Below are positions 53,180 to 62,572 of a stretch of DNA of 64,000 nt, one piece after another. The DNA is taken from the NCBI GenBank assembly GCA_963825585.1, contig CAWGTX010000006.1, positions 372,001-436,000 on the forward strand, given 5' to 3'. The notes under the pieces were generated by a model. It worked only from the letters and a program-made list of their open reading frames with translations, did not search any database and was not told where the DNA came from. A program made the position numbers and the translations under genes. The stretch comes from JAOUGY01 sp963825585. Its GTDB lineage: Bacteria > Actinomycetota > Acidimicrobiia > Spongiisociales > ZC4RG35. How positions within the stretch are numbered: position 1 is the first letter of the stretch; every line of letters starts with the position of its first letter.

Positions 53180-53950
53180 TCAACCCCATGTCTTCCATGG
53201 TGGGCTGCCGCCAGCCCACAGATCTTCCAGTAGTTTCTTGTCCCGGAGGGTGTCCATGCACTGCCAGAAGCCCTCGTGACGGTACGCCATCAGCTCTCCG
53301 GCGGCCGCCAGACGCTCCATCGGCTCGCGCTCCCAGGCCATGTCGTCGCCGTCGATGAGATCGAGCACGGCCGGCTCGAGAACGAAGAACGCTCCGTTGA
53401 TCCACCCCTGATCCAAGGGCTTCTCGCTGAACGAGGACACGGCGTCGCCGTCCATCTCCAACTGCCCGAACCGCGAGGGAGGATGCACCGCCGTGACCGT
53501 TGCCAGCCTGCCGTGTGATCGATGGAACTCGACCAGCCTGGTCAGATCGACGTCGGCGACGCCGTCGCCGTAGGTCATGCAGAAGGTCTGATCACCGACG
53601 AACGGGGCAAGCCGCTTGAGCCGTCCGCCCGTGTTGGTCCACCGTCCCGTCTCGATCAACTCGACCAGCCACTTCTCGTCGTGCCCCTCGTCGAGAAGGA
53701 GCTGGTCGCCGGTGGCGAGGTCGACGCGGAGGCTCGAGTTGGAGCTGATGTAGTCGGTGAAGAACCGCTTGATGTGGTCTCCCTTGTAGCCGAGCGCCAC
53801 CACGAACTTGTTGAAACCGTGGTGATCGAAGTGGCGCATGATGTGCCACAGAATCGGCCGTCCCCCGATCTCCACCATCGGTTTCGGCCTGATCTCGGTT
53901 TCCTCCGCCAGTCGCGAACCCATTCCACCGGCGAGTATCACGACCTTCAT
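53180..53950 (-). CDS. rfbF: Glucose-1-phosphate cytidylyltransferase, copy 1
   Basis: A 256-residue nucleotidyltransferase with the N-terminal pyrophosphorylase motif LAGGMGSRLAEETEIRPKPM, GRWTNTGGRLKRL, TYGDGVADVD (metal site) and the C-terminal GFWQCMDTLRDKKLLEDLW, all typical of RfbF. It makes CDP-glucose from CTP and glucose-1-phosphate. It starts the cassette with the epimerase and C-methyltransferases. About 83% identical by eye to the copy at 55018-55788. Confidence 0.93.
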   Translation of the reverse strand: MKVVILAGGMGSRLAEETEIRPKPMVEIGGRPILWHIMRHFDHHGFNKFVVALGYKGDHIKRFFTDYISSNSSLRVDLATGDQLLLDEGHDEKWLVELIETGRWTNTGGRLKRLAPFVGDQTFCMTYGDGVADVDLTRLVEFHRSHGRLATVTAVHPPSRFGQLEMDGDAVSSFSEKPLDQGWINGAFFVLEPAVLDLIDGDDMAWEREPMERLAAAGELMAYRHEGFWQCMDTLRDKKLLEDLWAGGSPPWKTWG

Positions 53951-54093
53951 CAGAAAGACCCACCCCGTCCCATCGCTCCCCGGTACAGGATACCGACGGT
54001 TTCGGTGCCTTCCAGATCGAAATGTCGTTGATCGGTCGGTCGACCCGGGACCAAACATTGATCGCAAGGCCAGATCGGGTAGCTTGGGGCCTC

Positions 54094-54981
54094 ATGGGCG
54101 CACCAGTCACAATCGGCGTACCGGTCTACAACGGCGAGAACTACCTGGATCGGGCACTCTCGTCCATCCAACAGCAAACCTACGAGAACCTCACGGTCCT
54201 CATCTCCGACAACGCGTCCACCGACCGCACCGAGGAGATCGCCCGATCCTTCGCTGCCGGTGACCCGCGATTCGTGTACTCGCGCAACGACCACAACATC
54301 GGTGCCGTCCCCAATTACAACAAGGTGTTCCATGCCGCCCAAACGCCGTTGTTCAAGTGGGCGGCGCACGATGACTGGATCGAGCCTCGCTTCGTCGAGG
54401 CTTGTGTCGAGGGCCTCGACGACGATCCGGGGGCGATCCTTGCCTTCACGGGAGCCCGCCAGGTCGACGAGAACGACATCGAGACGACTCCGCTGCTCGC
54501 CCATACCGAGATCACTTCCAACGATCCGGTGGAACGGTTCAAGGAGATCGTGCTCAGGGAGCGGTTGAACCTGGCCATCTTCGGGGTGATCCGCCACGAC
54601 GTCCTCGCTCGCACCCACCTCCAAGGTACCTATCACGCTTCGTCGCGGGTACTGATCGCCGAGTTGGCCATCCTCGGACGGTTCATCCGAGTGCCCGACG
54701 TCCTGTTCGTCCACCGCAACCATCCGGCGGGTTCACTGCGTTCCTACGGCAACGCACATGAGTTGCGGCAGTGGTACGACACCTCCCGTTCCGCCAAGGG
54801 CTACATGCCCCGCTGGGCGTACATGGGAGGGATACTCAAGATCGCCGAGATCGGCGATCTTTCCTTCGGTCAGAAGATGGCCGTGCGGGGCGAGGCGCTC
54901 CGGTATGCGGTCACCAAACCGAAGAACCTGCTGGGTGACCTCGTGGTCGCCGGCAAGGGCCTCGTCGGCTCCAAGGGCTGA
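54094..54981 (+). CDS. Family 2 glycosyltransferase
   Basis: A 295-residue GT-A enzyme: VTIGVPVYNGENYL, LISDNASTDRTEEI, and AAHDDWIEPRF with the metal-binding acidic pair. No membrane helix. It probably adds a sugar of the surface glycan. It lies between the two cytidylyltransferase copies on the opposite strand. The ATG at 54094 starts just before the first strand. Confidence 0.88.
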   Translation: MGAPVTIGVPVYNGENYLDRALSSIQQQTYENLTVLISDNASTDRTEEIARSFAAGDPRFVYSRNDHNIGAVPNYNKVFHAAQTPLFKWAAHDDWIEPRFVEACVEGLDDDPGAILAFTGARQVDENDIETTPLLAHTEITSNDPVERFKEIVLRERLNLAIFGVIRHDVLARTHLQGTYHASSRVLIAELAILGRFIRVPDVLFVHRNHPAGSLRSYGNAHELRQWYDTSRSAKGYMPRWAYMGGILKIAEIGDLSFGQKMAVRGEALRYAVTKPKNLLGDLVVAGKGLVGSKG

Positions 54982-55017
54982 GGCACGGGCGTCGGGCTGC
55001 GGAGACACACGGGCGCG

Positions 55018-55788
55018 TCATTCCCAAGTTCGCCAAGGCGGCTTGCCCGCCGCCCAAAGGTCTTCCAGTAGTTTCTTGTCCCGGAGGGTGTCCATGCACT
55101 GCCAGAAGCCCTCGTGGCGGAAGGCCATGAGCTCCCCGGCCGCCGCAAGCTGCTCCATCGGTTCCTTCTCGAACAGGGTGTCGTCGCCCTCGATGAGATC
55201 GAACACCTCGGGTTCGAGCACGAAGAATGCACCGTTGATCCACCCCTGATCGAGAGGCTTCTCGCTGAAGGCCCACACCCGGTCGCCCTCCATTTCCAAC
55301 TGGCCGAACCGTGGTGGTGGATGAACCGCGGTCACGGTGGCGATCTTGCCGTGCGACTTGTGAAACTCGACGAGCTTGCCGAGGTCCACGTCTGAGACGC
55401 CGTCACCCCACGTCAACAGGAAGGTCTCCCCGCCGAGATGTGGTGCCAACCGCTTGATCCGCCCCCCGGTGTTGGTCCAGCGACCCGTCTCGATCAGATC
55501 CACCTGCCACTTCTCGTCGTGGCCCTCGTCGAGAAGAGCGAACTCACCGCTGGCGAGATCGACCCGCAGGCTCGAGTTGGCGCTGATGTAGTCCGTGAAG
55601 AACCGTTTGATGTGGTCTCCCTTGTAGCCGAGGGCGATCGAGAACTCCCGGAAGCCGTGGTGATCGAAGTGGCGCATGATGTGCCACAGGATCGGCCGTC
55701 CCCCGATCTCCACCATCGGTTTGGGTCGGATCTCGGTCTCCTCGGCGAGCCTGGAACCCATTCCTCCCGCCAGAATTGCCACTTTCAC
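55018..55788 (-). CDS. rfbF: Glucose-1-phosphate cytidylyltransferase, copy 2
   Basis: A 256-residue paralogue of the gene at 53180-53950. Catalytic motifs are the same; differences cluster at positions 46-50, 77-80 and in the segment around GGETFLLTWGDG, where copy 1 has GDQTFCMTYGDG. The first 45 residues differ at one place only. It stands alone on the minus strand after the Wzz-like gene, so it may be a separate transcript. Confidence 0.93.
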   Translation of the reverse strand: MKVAILAGGMGSRLAEETEIRPKPMVEIGGRPILWHIMRHFDHHGFREFSIALGYKGDHIKRFFTDYISANSSLRVDLASGEFALLDEGHDEKWQVDLIETGRWTNTGGRIKRLAPHLGGETFLLTWGDGVSDVDLGKLVEFHKSHGKIATVTAVHPPPRFGQLEMEGDRVWAFSEKPLDQGWINGAFFVLEPEVFDLIEGDDTLFEKEPMEQLAAAGELMAFRHEGFWQCMDTLRDKKLLEDLWAAGKPPWRTWE

Positions 55789-55921
55789 GGTTTCATCCCT
55801 CCTGCCTCATCGGGCAGATGATCGTCGTACTCGGCCGACGGATTGGACCGTCCGCGACCTCTCCCCCGAGCCACGAGTTCGCCGCATCGTCTGAGACCGG
55901 ACCCGACGTGCACCACCCCGG

Positions 55922-58690
55922 TCAGTTGACCGGGGCCATGAACTCGATCTCCTCGTCGGTCAGCACCGGGATCGACAGCAGTCCGAGCCGCTGGAGCGGA
56001 ACGATGCTCGCCCGCACGTCCTCGTCCCAGCGCGGCGACCACGTCGAGGGAGCTGGATCGTCCGACCACGGGTAGTAGAGCTGCGCCTCGGGAACCCTGA
56101 CCTCGAGGAGATCGCCCAACGAGCGGCCCAGGGCCCGGGCGTCGTCGATGGCGCGGTCCAACTGGGCGATGGCTTCCTCGGACCCGAAGCGACGGGCGGC
56201 CCGCTGCTGGCGCTCGACGTCCTCGATGAACATCGGGAGTACCTCGTCGGACAGGATCGACACGTGGCTGGAGTCGAACCGCTGAGCGTCCACCATGATC
56301 TGGAAGTACCGGTTCGGGCTGATCAGATGGAGGATCTGCGGCTCCCGGGACCGGGCGGTGTGAACCCGGAAGAATGCGATCGAGAGCCAGGCGTCGAGGC
56401 TCTTGCGCACCACCGGCACCGAACGGAGTGGACCCGAACCGAACAGGATCTCGATGATCTGACGTTCCAGCGCCGCACCTTCCTTGGCGCCGAGGTCGTC
56501 GCGCAGCAACCTCCCGATGGCGCTGCCCACCGTGGTCCGATCCTTGACCGGGTGCAACGGGAGCATGCCGTCGTGGTCGAAGCCCACCGACCGTGGGCGC
56601 AGGATGATCTCCTCTGCCATGTCCGCCATGAAGTCGGCCATCGGCCCGTAGGCGCGGGCGGGATCGATGCTCGACAGGGTTGAAGCGAGCACTTCGGCCA
56701 TGGCCCCCTCCCCCACCGACTCGTCGGTGGGGCGGCGGAGCACGTCGTAGAGCCTCGGCTCGTTCGACGCTCCGCTCACGCCGCGGGAACCACCGACGCC
56801 GACGGGCTGGTCGCCATTGCCGCCGATTCGCCCCATCATGGCTTCCTGCGCCTCGGTGGGCATCGCCACCACCACCGCCGGTTCCGAGATGTCGCTGCGG
56901 CCCGACTCCTCGGCCGGGGCGATGACGGCACTTCCCTTCGAGGTGAGCCGGTCCCAGGCGTCCGCCAGCTTGGGCACCGAGCGTCGGTTGACGATCACCA
57001 GTCCCAGGAGGTTGGCGCCGCGCCTGTTGAACTCCTCGGCGTACTGCTTTATCTCGTTCGACAGCGACTTTCCGGACGACGCCACGAACAGCGAGGTGTT
57101 GGAACGGGTCACGACTTCCTGGGCGACCGTGTTGGCCATGTCACCCGCCGAGACGATCACCATGTCGTAGCGGTCGGTGAGCACATCCAGCGCCCGGTCG
57201 AGCACGTCGCCGGCGAAGAGGTCGGCGGGGTCCTCGTCGAACGAACCCGACGGCAGCGACCACAGATTCGATCTGACCTGCTTGACGGAACTCATGTCCG
57301 CCGCCACACCGGCCCGCAGGTCCACCACCATCTTGGCGAGGGTGAGCCCACCCTCGGGGAACTCGGCGAGACCATCGGAAGGTGCGAAGTTGGCGTCGAC
57401 CAGGATCACCGAGCGACCGGACTGGGCGAGGGCAACCGCCAGGTCCGCCGACAGGGCCCGCACCGCGATCGATTCGATCCGGTTGCCGGCGATGGCAACC
57501 GAACCCGCACGCTGGTGCAGCCGGGCCAGCACTCCGGCACGGAGTGCCTGGATTTCGGACCGCCGCCGGGACTCGCCGGCTTCGTCGTACCAGGCGGACC
57601 CGGTGGGTTTGCGCTCCGCCATGGTCGCCAGCGTCGTGAGGAACGGAGCGTCCTGGCCGACCCACACCGGTGCCCTGAGACGATCACCGCTGAGGATGCC
57701 ACCGGCGGCGAGGGCCGTTCCGAGCATGAGGCCAACGAGGGCATACAAGCCCGGGCTCACGTCGGCCTCGGTGACGTCGTTGGCGTCAGATTCGCCCGGT
57801 GCCACCAGGTTGTTCAGTTCGGCGAGCCGCAATGAGTACCCCAGATAATCGGCTTCCAGGTCGTTGTAGCGCTGCTGGAAGACCTCGAGTTCGGTCTGAG
57901 TCGCCGAGAACTCCGTGCTGGTGGGTGCGGGAATCTCAGCCAATTGAGCCTGCACTTCGTCGAGCCGCTGGTCGATGAGATCGATGTCGGCCTGGATCTC
58001 GCTCTCCGAGCGTGGCTCCGGCTCCTCGTCGGTGGTGGCTCCCCCCTGAGCCTGTTGCTCACGGGCTTCGATCTCGGGAATCAGCAGCTCCTCGCGGAAC
58101 GCGATCAGCCGAGATCGCAGCGAGTCCTGCAACTCGGTGAGCTCGGCCCGCTCTGTGGCGTTGGGATCGAAGTCGGCCAACTCGGCCTGCAACGCCACGA
58201 TCTCGACCCTGACGGTATCGAGTTGGGAAGCGAGCGCCGCCCGGCGCTCCTGGAACTGCACACGCTGCCCGGCGGAGGGATCGGCGAGGTAACGGGCACG
58301 CAGGTCCACGGCGCGCGCCTGGGCCTCGACCTCGGTGGGCGCCTGGGCGACGAACAACACCTCGTTGGTGTCGGTGATGATGACGGTGTTGGCCGGCGAC
58401 ATCTCGACCTCGGTCGTGCTCGGATCGAGGTCCAGTTGCTCCCGGTTCGCCTCGATGGCGGATTCCCGGATGCTCTCGAGTTGGGCTTCGAGCTCGGTGG
58501 CGGCCCGGTTGTTGTCCTCCTCGGCCACACCCTGGACGAGCACGATCGCCGCCTCACCTACGTAGACGGTCTGGATCGAGTTGTTGCGATAGTCCGCTCC
58601 AAACCATCCGGCCAGCGCGCCGAGCAGGGCGATGATGACCACCACCGGCCATCGGGCCGCAAGAACCCGTGCGGTGCGTGTCAGATCCAT
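55922..58690 (-). CDS. Wzz-like protein with degenerate BY-kinase-like domain and unknown C-terminal module
   Basis: A 922-residue protein. Residues 14-31 and 314-333 are membrane helices flanking a long coiled-coil-rich extracellular part (60-290), the layout of polysaccharide co-polymerases. After the second helix a MinD/BY-kinase-like domain (about 375-590) follows: ADLAVALAQSGRSVILVDANF keeps the Walker A' region, but the P-loop place has AIAGNRIESIAVRALS with no GKS/T. A Gly-rich linker (620-642) leads to residues 645-922, which I do not recognise. It probably regulates chain length or export of the glycan made here. Confidence 0.75.
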   Translation of the reverse strand: MDLTRTARVLAARWPVVVIIALLGALAGWFGADYRNNSIQTVYVGEAAIVLVQGVAEEDNNRAATELEAQLESIRESAIEANREQLDLDPSTTEVEMSPANTVIITDTNEVLFVAQAPTEVEAQARAVDLRARYLADPSAGQRVQFQERRAALASQLDTVRVEIVALQAELADFDPNATERAELTELQDSLRSRLIAFREELLIPEIEAREQQAQGGATTDEEPEPRSESEIQADIDLIDQRLDEVQAQLAEIPAPTSTEFSATQTELEVFQQRYNDLEADYLGYSLRLAELNNLVAPGESDANDVTEADVSPGLYALVGLMLGTALAAGGILSGDRLRAPVWVGQDAPFLTTLATMAERKPTGSAWYDEAGESRRRSEIQALRAGVLARLHQRAGSVAIAGNRIESIAVRALSADLAVALAQSGRSVILVDANFAPSDGLAEFPEGGLTLAKMVVDLRAGVAADMSSVKQVRSNLWSLPSGSFDEDPADLFAGDVLDRALDVLTDRYDMVIVSAGDMANTVAQEVVTRSNTSLFVASSGKSLSNEIKQYAEEFNRRGANLLGLVIVNRRSVPKLADAWDRLTSKGSAVIAPAEESGRSDISEPAVVVAMPTEAQEAMMGRIGGNGDQPVGVGGSRGVSGASNEPRLYDVLRRPTDESVGEGAMAEVLASTLSSIDPARAYGPMADFMADMAEEIILRPRSVGFDHDGMLPLHPVKDRTTVGSAIGRLLRDDLGAKEGAALERQIIEILFGSGPLRSVPVVRKSLDAWLSIAFFRVHTARSREPQILHLISPNRYFQIMVDAQRFDSSHVSILSDEVLPMFIEDVERQQRAARRFGSEEAIAQLDRAIDDARALGRSLGDLLEVRVPEAQLYYPWSDDPAPSTWSPRWDEDVRASIVPLQRLGLLSIPVLTDEEIEFMAPVN

Positions 58691-59224
58691 CGGTGAACTC
58701 CCCGGTCGGTCTTGGCTGCCGTCATCCGATTCACGATCGGATGGCCGACCTCGACATCTCTCTCATTGCCCACGTTTCCCACCCCTGTCCCGCCCCTGCC
58801 CACAGGCGGCCCATGCCCACTCAACCCGGCACGGAAGCCGCAACGACCCCTCGTATCCACCCCCTCGACCGCGTCGTTCCGACGCCGGCGAGGCATCGGG
58901 CAACACCACGGGCCGCCGCGTCGAACGCGGGGGTCCCACCCGTGACCCAATACGGTAGACAACTGGGACAGGTTGTCCATCCGGCCGCCGAGTCGAAGAA
59001 GAGTCGAGCCCCGGGCTTGACCCGAATCCGGGACCTGCGAGCCTGTAGACCGGATAGGCGGGTGTCCGTGCCATGCTGTGGGCGGCAGGGACCAGGATGG
59101 GGCGAGCAAACGGGGCGGATGTGCGGAACGAGTCGATGATCGGTGGCGTGCGGCAGGCGCAGAACCGGGTTGGAACCCGGCTCGGGTCCGGCGGAGTGAC
59201 CGGCCCCGTCGCGGTGAGGCCCTC
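58691..59224. other. Divergent intergenic region with an inverted repeat
   Basis: This 534-bp gap separates the Wzz-like gene from the Wzy/EpsG-like gene. I find no supportable coding sequence. It contains the inverted repeat GACAAC-N8-GTTGTC at 58958-58977, a possible operator, and must hold the two divergent promoters. I cannot place -10/-35 boxes with confidence. Confidence 0.5.
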
Positions 59225-60565
59225 ATGAAAGAGCTGGGTGTCTACGGCGGCATGGCGGTGGTCATCGTCGGGATCGGATTCGTGTTCGGCACCGGGGGGA
59301 CACAAGTCCATCTGATCGTCATCCCCCTCATGCTGATCCTGATCTCGTATGTGATCGGTCGGATGATCGCCACCGAACACGATGCCACCTTCATCGCCCC
59401 GATGTTCGCCCTCGGCGCGGTGGCGAAGATCATGGGCTCCATGGCCCGACATTGGGTCCTGTTCGCCCAGTACGGCGGTGTCGGCGACGCCGTCGGATAC
59501 CACAACCGCGGGCTCGAACTCGCCGACGTGTGGCGGTCCGGTGCCATCCCCCCGATCCCGGAGGGTCTGACCTCGCTCGGCACCCGGTTCACCGGGTGGG
59601 CGACCGGGCTGGTGTACGCGCCCTTCGAACCCAGCCTGCAGGGAGGGTTCTTCATGTTCGCCGGGCTCGCCCTGTTCGGGCAGTTTCTCTTCTACGCCGC
59701 CTACCGCAGGTGGGCGCCGCCCAAGACCCACTTCCGGTACCTCGCCCTCATCCTGTTCTGGCCAACGCTGGTGTATTGGCCGTCGAGCCTCGGCAAGGAG
59801 GCGTTGCTCATGCCGTTCATCGGCCTGTGCGCCTACGCCGCTTCGCGGGTGTTCCAGTCGTTCGGCTTTCCGTCGTTGGTGGTGTTCGGCATCGGTGCTG
59901 GGATCGTGTTCATCGTGCGCGAGCACGTGACGGCGCTGTTGGCTCTCTCGCTCCTGGGCACGATCCTCGCCGCCAAGCCGAAAGCCGGCGTGGCAGGGCG
60001 CCGACTCCTCCTCGTTCTCCTGATGATCGCCTCGCTGATTCCGGTGGCCAGCGGCCTGAATGCACGCTTCGGTGTGAGCTTCCAGGACGACGTGTCCGCA
60101 GAGGACTTCGACGGCATCAAGGCCGATCTGGAGCGTGCCACCGGGCAGGGTGGTTCGGCGGTGAGCGGCGGGGTCGTCTCCGGACCGCAGGACCTTCCCG
60201 CAGGCTTTCTGAAGGTGCTCTACCGGCCGCTCCCCAACGAGGCCACCAACACCCAGATGTTGATCGCCTCGTTCGAGGGGACCGCGTTGCTGCTGCTGAC
60301 GTTGTGGACGTCGCCTCGCTGGCTCCCGACTCTGAAGAGTGTGAGACGGGAGCCGTACCTGATGTTCTGCGCCGTCTACACCCTCGGGTTCGTGATCGCC
60401 TGGTCGTGGATCCTCAACCTCGGAATCCTCGCCCGGCAGCGGTCGCTCGTGATCCCGTTCGTGCTCGTCATCTTCGCCTACGGCTGGTACGACCGGCGCG
60501 CTCAGCCGTCAGCAGTCGAACCGGCGGTCCGCCAGGACGACCTGGTCGCTCTCACGCCCCGGTGA
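59225..60565 (+). CDS. Polytopic membrane protein, Wzy/EpsG-like
   Basis: A 446-residue protein with about ten helices and a central loop FWPTLVYWPSSLGKEALLMP, which resembles the FWS-S-GKE motif of EpsG/Wzy-like glycan polymerases. The large extracytoplasmic loop (about 280-330) precedes the last helices, as in polymerases. The Wzz-like neighbour supports this role. ATG 59225 is chosen. The C-terminus overlaps trpA by 14 bp, convergently. Confidence 0.65.
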   Translation: MKELGVYGGMAVVIVGIGFVFGTGGTQVHLIVIPLMLILISYVIGRMIATEHDATFIAPMFALGAVAKIMGSMARHWVLFAQYGGVGDAVGYHNRGLELADVWRSGAIPPIPEGLTSLGTRFTGWATGLVYAPFEPSLQGGFFMFAGLALFGQFLFYAAYRRWAPPKTHFRYLALILFWPTLVYWPSSLGKEALLMPFIGLCAYAASRVFQSFGFPSLVVFGIGAGIVFIVREHVTALLALSLLGTILAAKPKAGVAGRRLLLVLLMIASLIPVASGLNARFGVSFQDDVSAEDFDGIKADLERATGQGGSAVSGGVVSGPQDLPAGFLKVLYRPLPNEATNTQMLIASFEGTALLLLTLWTSPRWLPTLKSVRREPYLMFCAVYTLGFVIAWSWILNLGILARQRSLVIPFVLVIFAYGWYDRRAQPSAVEPAVRQDDLVALTPR

Positions 60566-61376
60566 GAGCGATCGGTGAGAGGGCCGCCCGGATCGCAGCG
60601 ACCCGTTCGGCGAGGACCTTGGCGGCGTCCTGAGGACTCGCCGCCTCGAGCACGAGCCTCACCAGCGCCGAGCCTACGATCACGCCGTCGGCGCCCGCCG
60701 CTGCGGCCGCGGCCGCCTGCTCGGGCGTGGAGATGCCCACCCCGAAGACGATCGGGATGTCGGTGATCGCCCGGATCCGTTCCACCACCACCTCGGCGTT
60801 GCCGCTCGACTGGCTCCGCTCTCCGGTGACGCCCATCTCGGCGACCGCATAGATGAACACCGGGTCGGCCTCGGCCACCGCCCGAATGCGTTCGGAACTG
60901 GAGGTGGGCGCCACGAACAGCACGGTTCCGATCCCGTGGCGCGCCGCCGCCTGGCGCAGCGACAGCGACTCCTCGACGGGAAGGTCGGGGACGATGATTC
61001 CGTCGGCTCCGGCCGTGGCCAGTCGGGCACAGAACGCGTCCACGCCGCGGCGGAATACCGGGTTGGCGTAGGTCATGGCGAGCACCGGCTTCCCCGTGGC
61101 GGCCACCACCTCTGCCAGCACCTCGACGCTTCTGTCGAGGGTGGAGCCGGCCGCGAGAGCCGTGTCGCTCCCGCGCTGGATGATGGGGCCGTCCATGAGG
61201 GGATCGGAGTACGGTATGCCGACCTCGAAGGCGTCGGCGCCCGCACCCGCCATGGCAGCGAACAACGCGGCCGAGTCGGCGGGTGTGGGGAGCCCGGCGG
61301 TCATGAAGGGCAGAAACGCCGCCCTGCCCTCACTCCGGGTCGTGGCGAACAGCTGGCGGAGACGTTCGACACCCAT
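60552..61376 (-). CDS. trpA: Tryptophan synthase alpha subunit
   Basis: A 274-residue TIM barrel that cleaves indole-3-glycerol phosphate to indole. AFLPFMTAGLPTP, EVGIPYSDPLMDGPIIQ (catalytic Glu and Asp region), DGIIVPDLPVEE and GFGVSTP-type loop VFGVGISTPEQA are all there. The ATG overlaps the trpB stop (TGATG). It is last in the operon. Confidence 0.97.
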   Translation of the reverse strand: MGVERLRQLFATTRSEGRAAFLPFMTAGLPTPADSAALFAAMAGAGADAFEVGIPYSDPLMDGPIIQRGSDTALAAGSTLDRSVEVLAEVVAATGKPVLAMTYANPVFRRGVDAFCARLATAGADGIIVPDLPVEESLSLRQAAARHGIGTVLFVAPTSSSERIRAVAEADPVFIYAVAEMGVTGERSQSSGNAEVVVERIRAITDIPIVFGVGISTPEQAAAAAAAGADGVIVGSALVRLVLEAASPQDAAKVLAERVAAIRAALSPIALTGA

Positions 61377-62572
61377 CAGCGGGTCATCTCCGGGCGCAGC
61401 CGGCCGATCTGTTCCACGTCCTTGTCGCCCCGACCCGACAGGTTCAACAGCACCGTCTTGCCGCGCAGGGCCTCGGCCTCACGCTGGATCCACGCCACGG
61501 CGTGTGCCGTCTCGAGTGCGGGGATGATCCCCTCGGTGCGGGCCAGCAGCTCGACCCCGCCGAGGGATTCCTCGTCGGAGACCGACTCGTAGCGGGCGAG
61601 CCCGGTCTGGTGGAAGTAGGCGTGCTCGGGTCCGACGCCCGGATAGTCGAGACCGGCGGAGATCGAATGCGCCTCTTGGATCTGGCCGTCGGCATCCTGC
61701 AGCATGTAGGTACGCGTTCCGTGGAGCACGCCCGGCGATCCCGCCCCGATCGACGCTCCGTGGCGCCCGGTGGCGATGCCCTCGCCCGCCGCCTCGATGC
61801 CGACCAGCTCGATGCCCCGATCGGCCAGCGGATAGAACACACCCATGGCGTTGGACCCCCCGCCCACACATGCCACCACCACGTCCGGCAGGTCGTCGCC
61901 GAGTTGGTCGAGAACCTCCTCGCCGATCACCTTCTGGAACTCGCGCACGATCCACGGGAAGGGGTGCGGTCCCACCACCGACCCGATGATGTAGTGCGTG
62001 TTCTCCACCGTTCTGACCCAGTCCCGCATCGCCTCACTCACGGCGTCCTTGAGGGTGCCTGCCCCGGACGTCACCGGCACCACCTCAGACCCGAGGATGC
62101 GCATGCGAAGGACGTTGAGGGCCTGACGCTCGATGTCGACGGCGCCCATGTACACGGAGCACTCCAGCCCGAGTACCGCCGCCGCGGTGGCGGTGGCGAC
62201 ACCGTGCTGCCCGGCGCCGGTCTCGGCGATGATGCGAGGTTTGCCCATCCGTTTTGCGAGCAGGCCCTGGCCGATGGCGTTGTTGATCTTGTGGGCACCG
62301 GTGTGCGCCAGATCTTCGCGTTTGAGGAGGATCCGGACTCCGAGCTGCGCGGAGAGTCGCTGGGCGACGTGGAGGGGCGTGGGCCTTCCCACGAAGTTGG
62401 TGAGCATGCTCCGGTACTCGGCGATGAACGACTCATCCGACCATGCATCCTCGAATGCCTCCACCAACTCTGCCAGAGCCGGCATCAGCGTCTCGGGGGC
62501 GTACTGCCCTCCGAACTCGCCGAAGCGGCCGTGGGCGTCGGGTCGGTCGAGCCGCATCCCCGTGATGGTCAT
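61376..62572 (-). CDS. trpB: Tryptophan synthase beta subunit
   Basis: A 398-residue PLP enzyme joining indole and serine. The PLP lysine is in HTGAHKINNA; GGGSNAMG binds the phosphate; ETGAGQHGVATA and GRGDKD are conserved. GGAGGCGAAGAC before ATG 62572 provides the ribosome site; the frame upstream overlaps trpF. The trpF stop overlaps this ATG as ATGA. Confidence 0.97.
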   Translation of the reverse strand: MTITGMRLDRPDAHGRFGEFGGQYAPETLMPALAELVEAFEDAWSDESFIAEYRSMLTNFVGRPTPLHVAQRLSAQLGVRILLKREDLAHTGAHKINNAIGQGLLAKRMGKPRIIAETGAGQHGVATATAAAVLGLECSVYMGAVDIERQALNVLRMRILGSEVVPVTSGAGTLKDAVSEAMRDWVRTVENTHYIIGSVVGPHPFPWIVREFQKVIGEEVLDQLGDDLPDVVVACVGGGSNAMGVFYPLADRGIELVGIEAAGEGIATGRHGASIGAGSPGVLHGTRTYMLQDADGQIQEAHSISAGLDYPGVGPEHAYFHQTGLARYESVSDEESLGGVELLARTEGIIPALETAHAVAWIQREAEALRGKTVLLNLSGRGDKDVEQIGRLRPEMTR

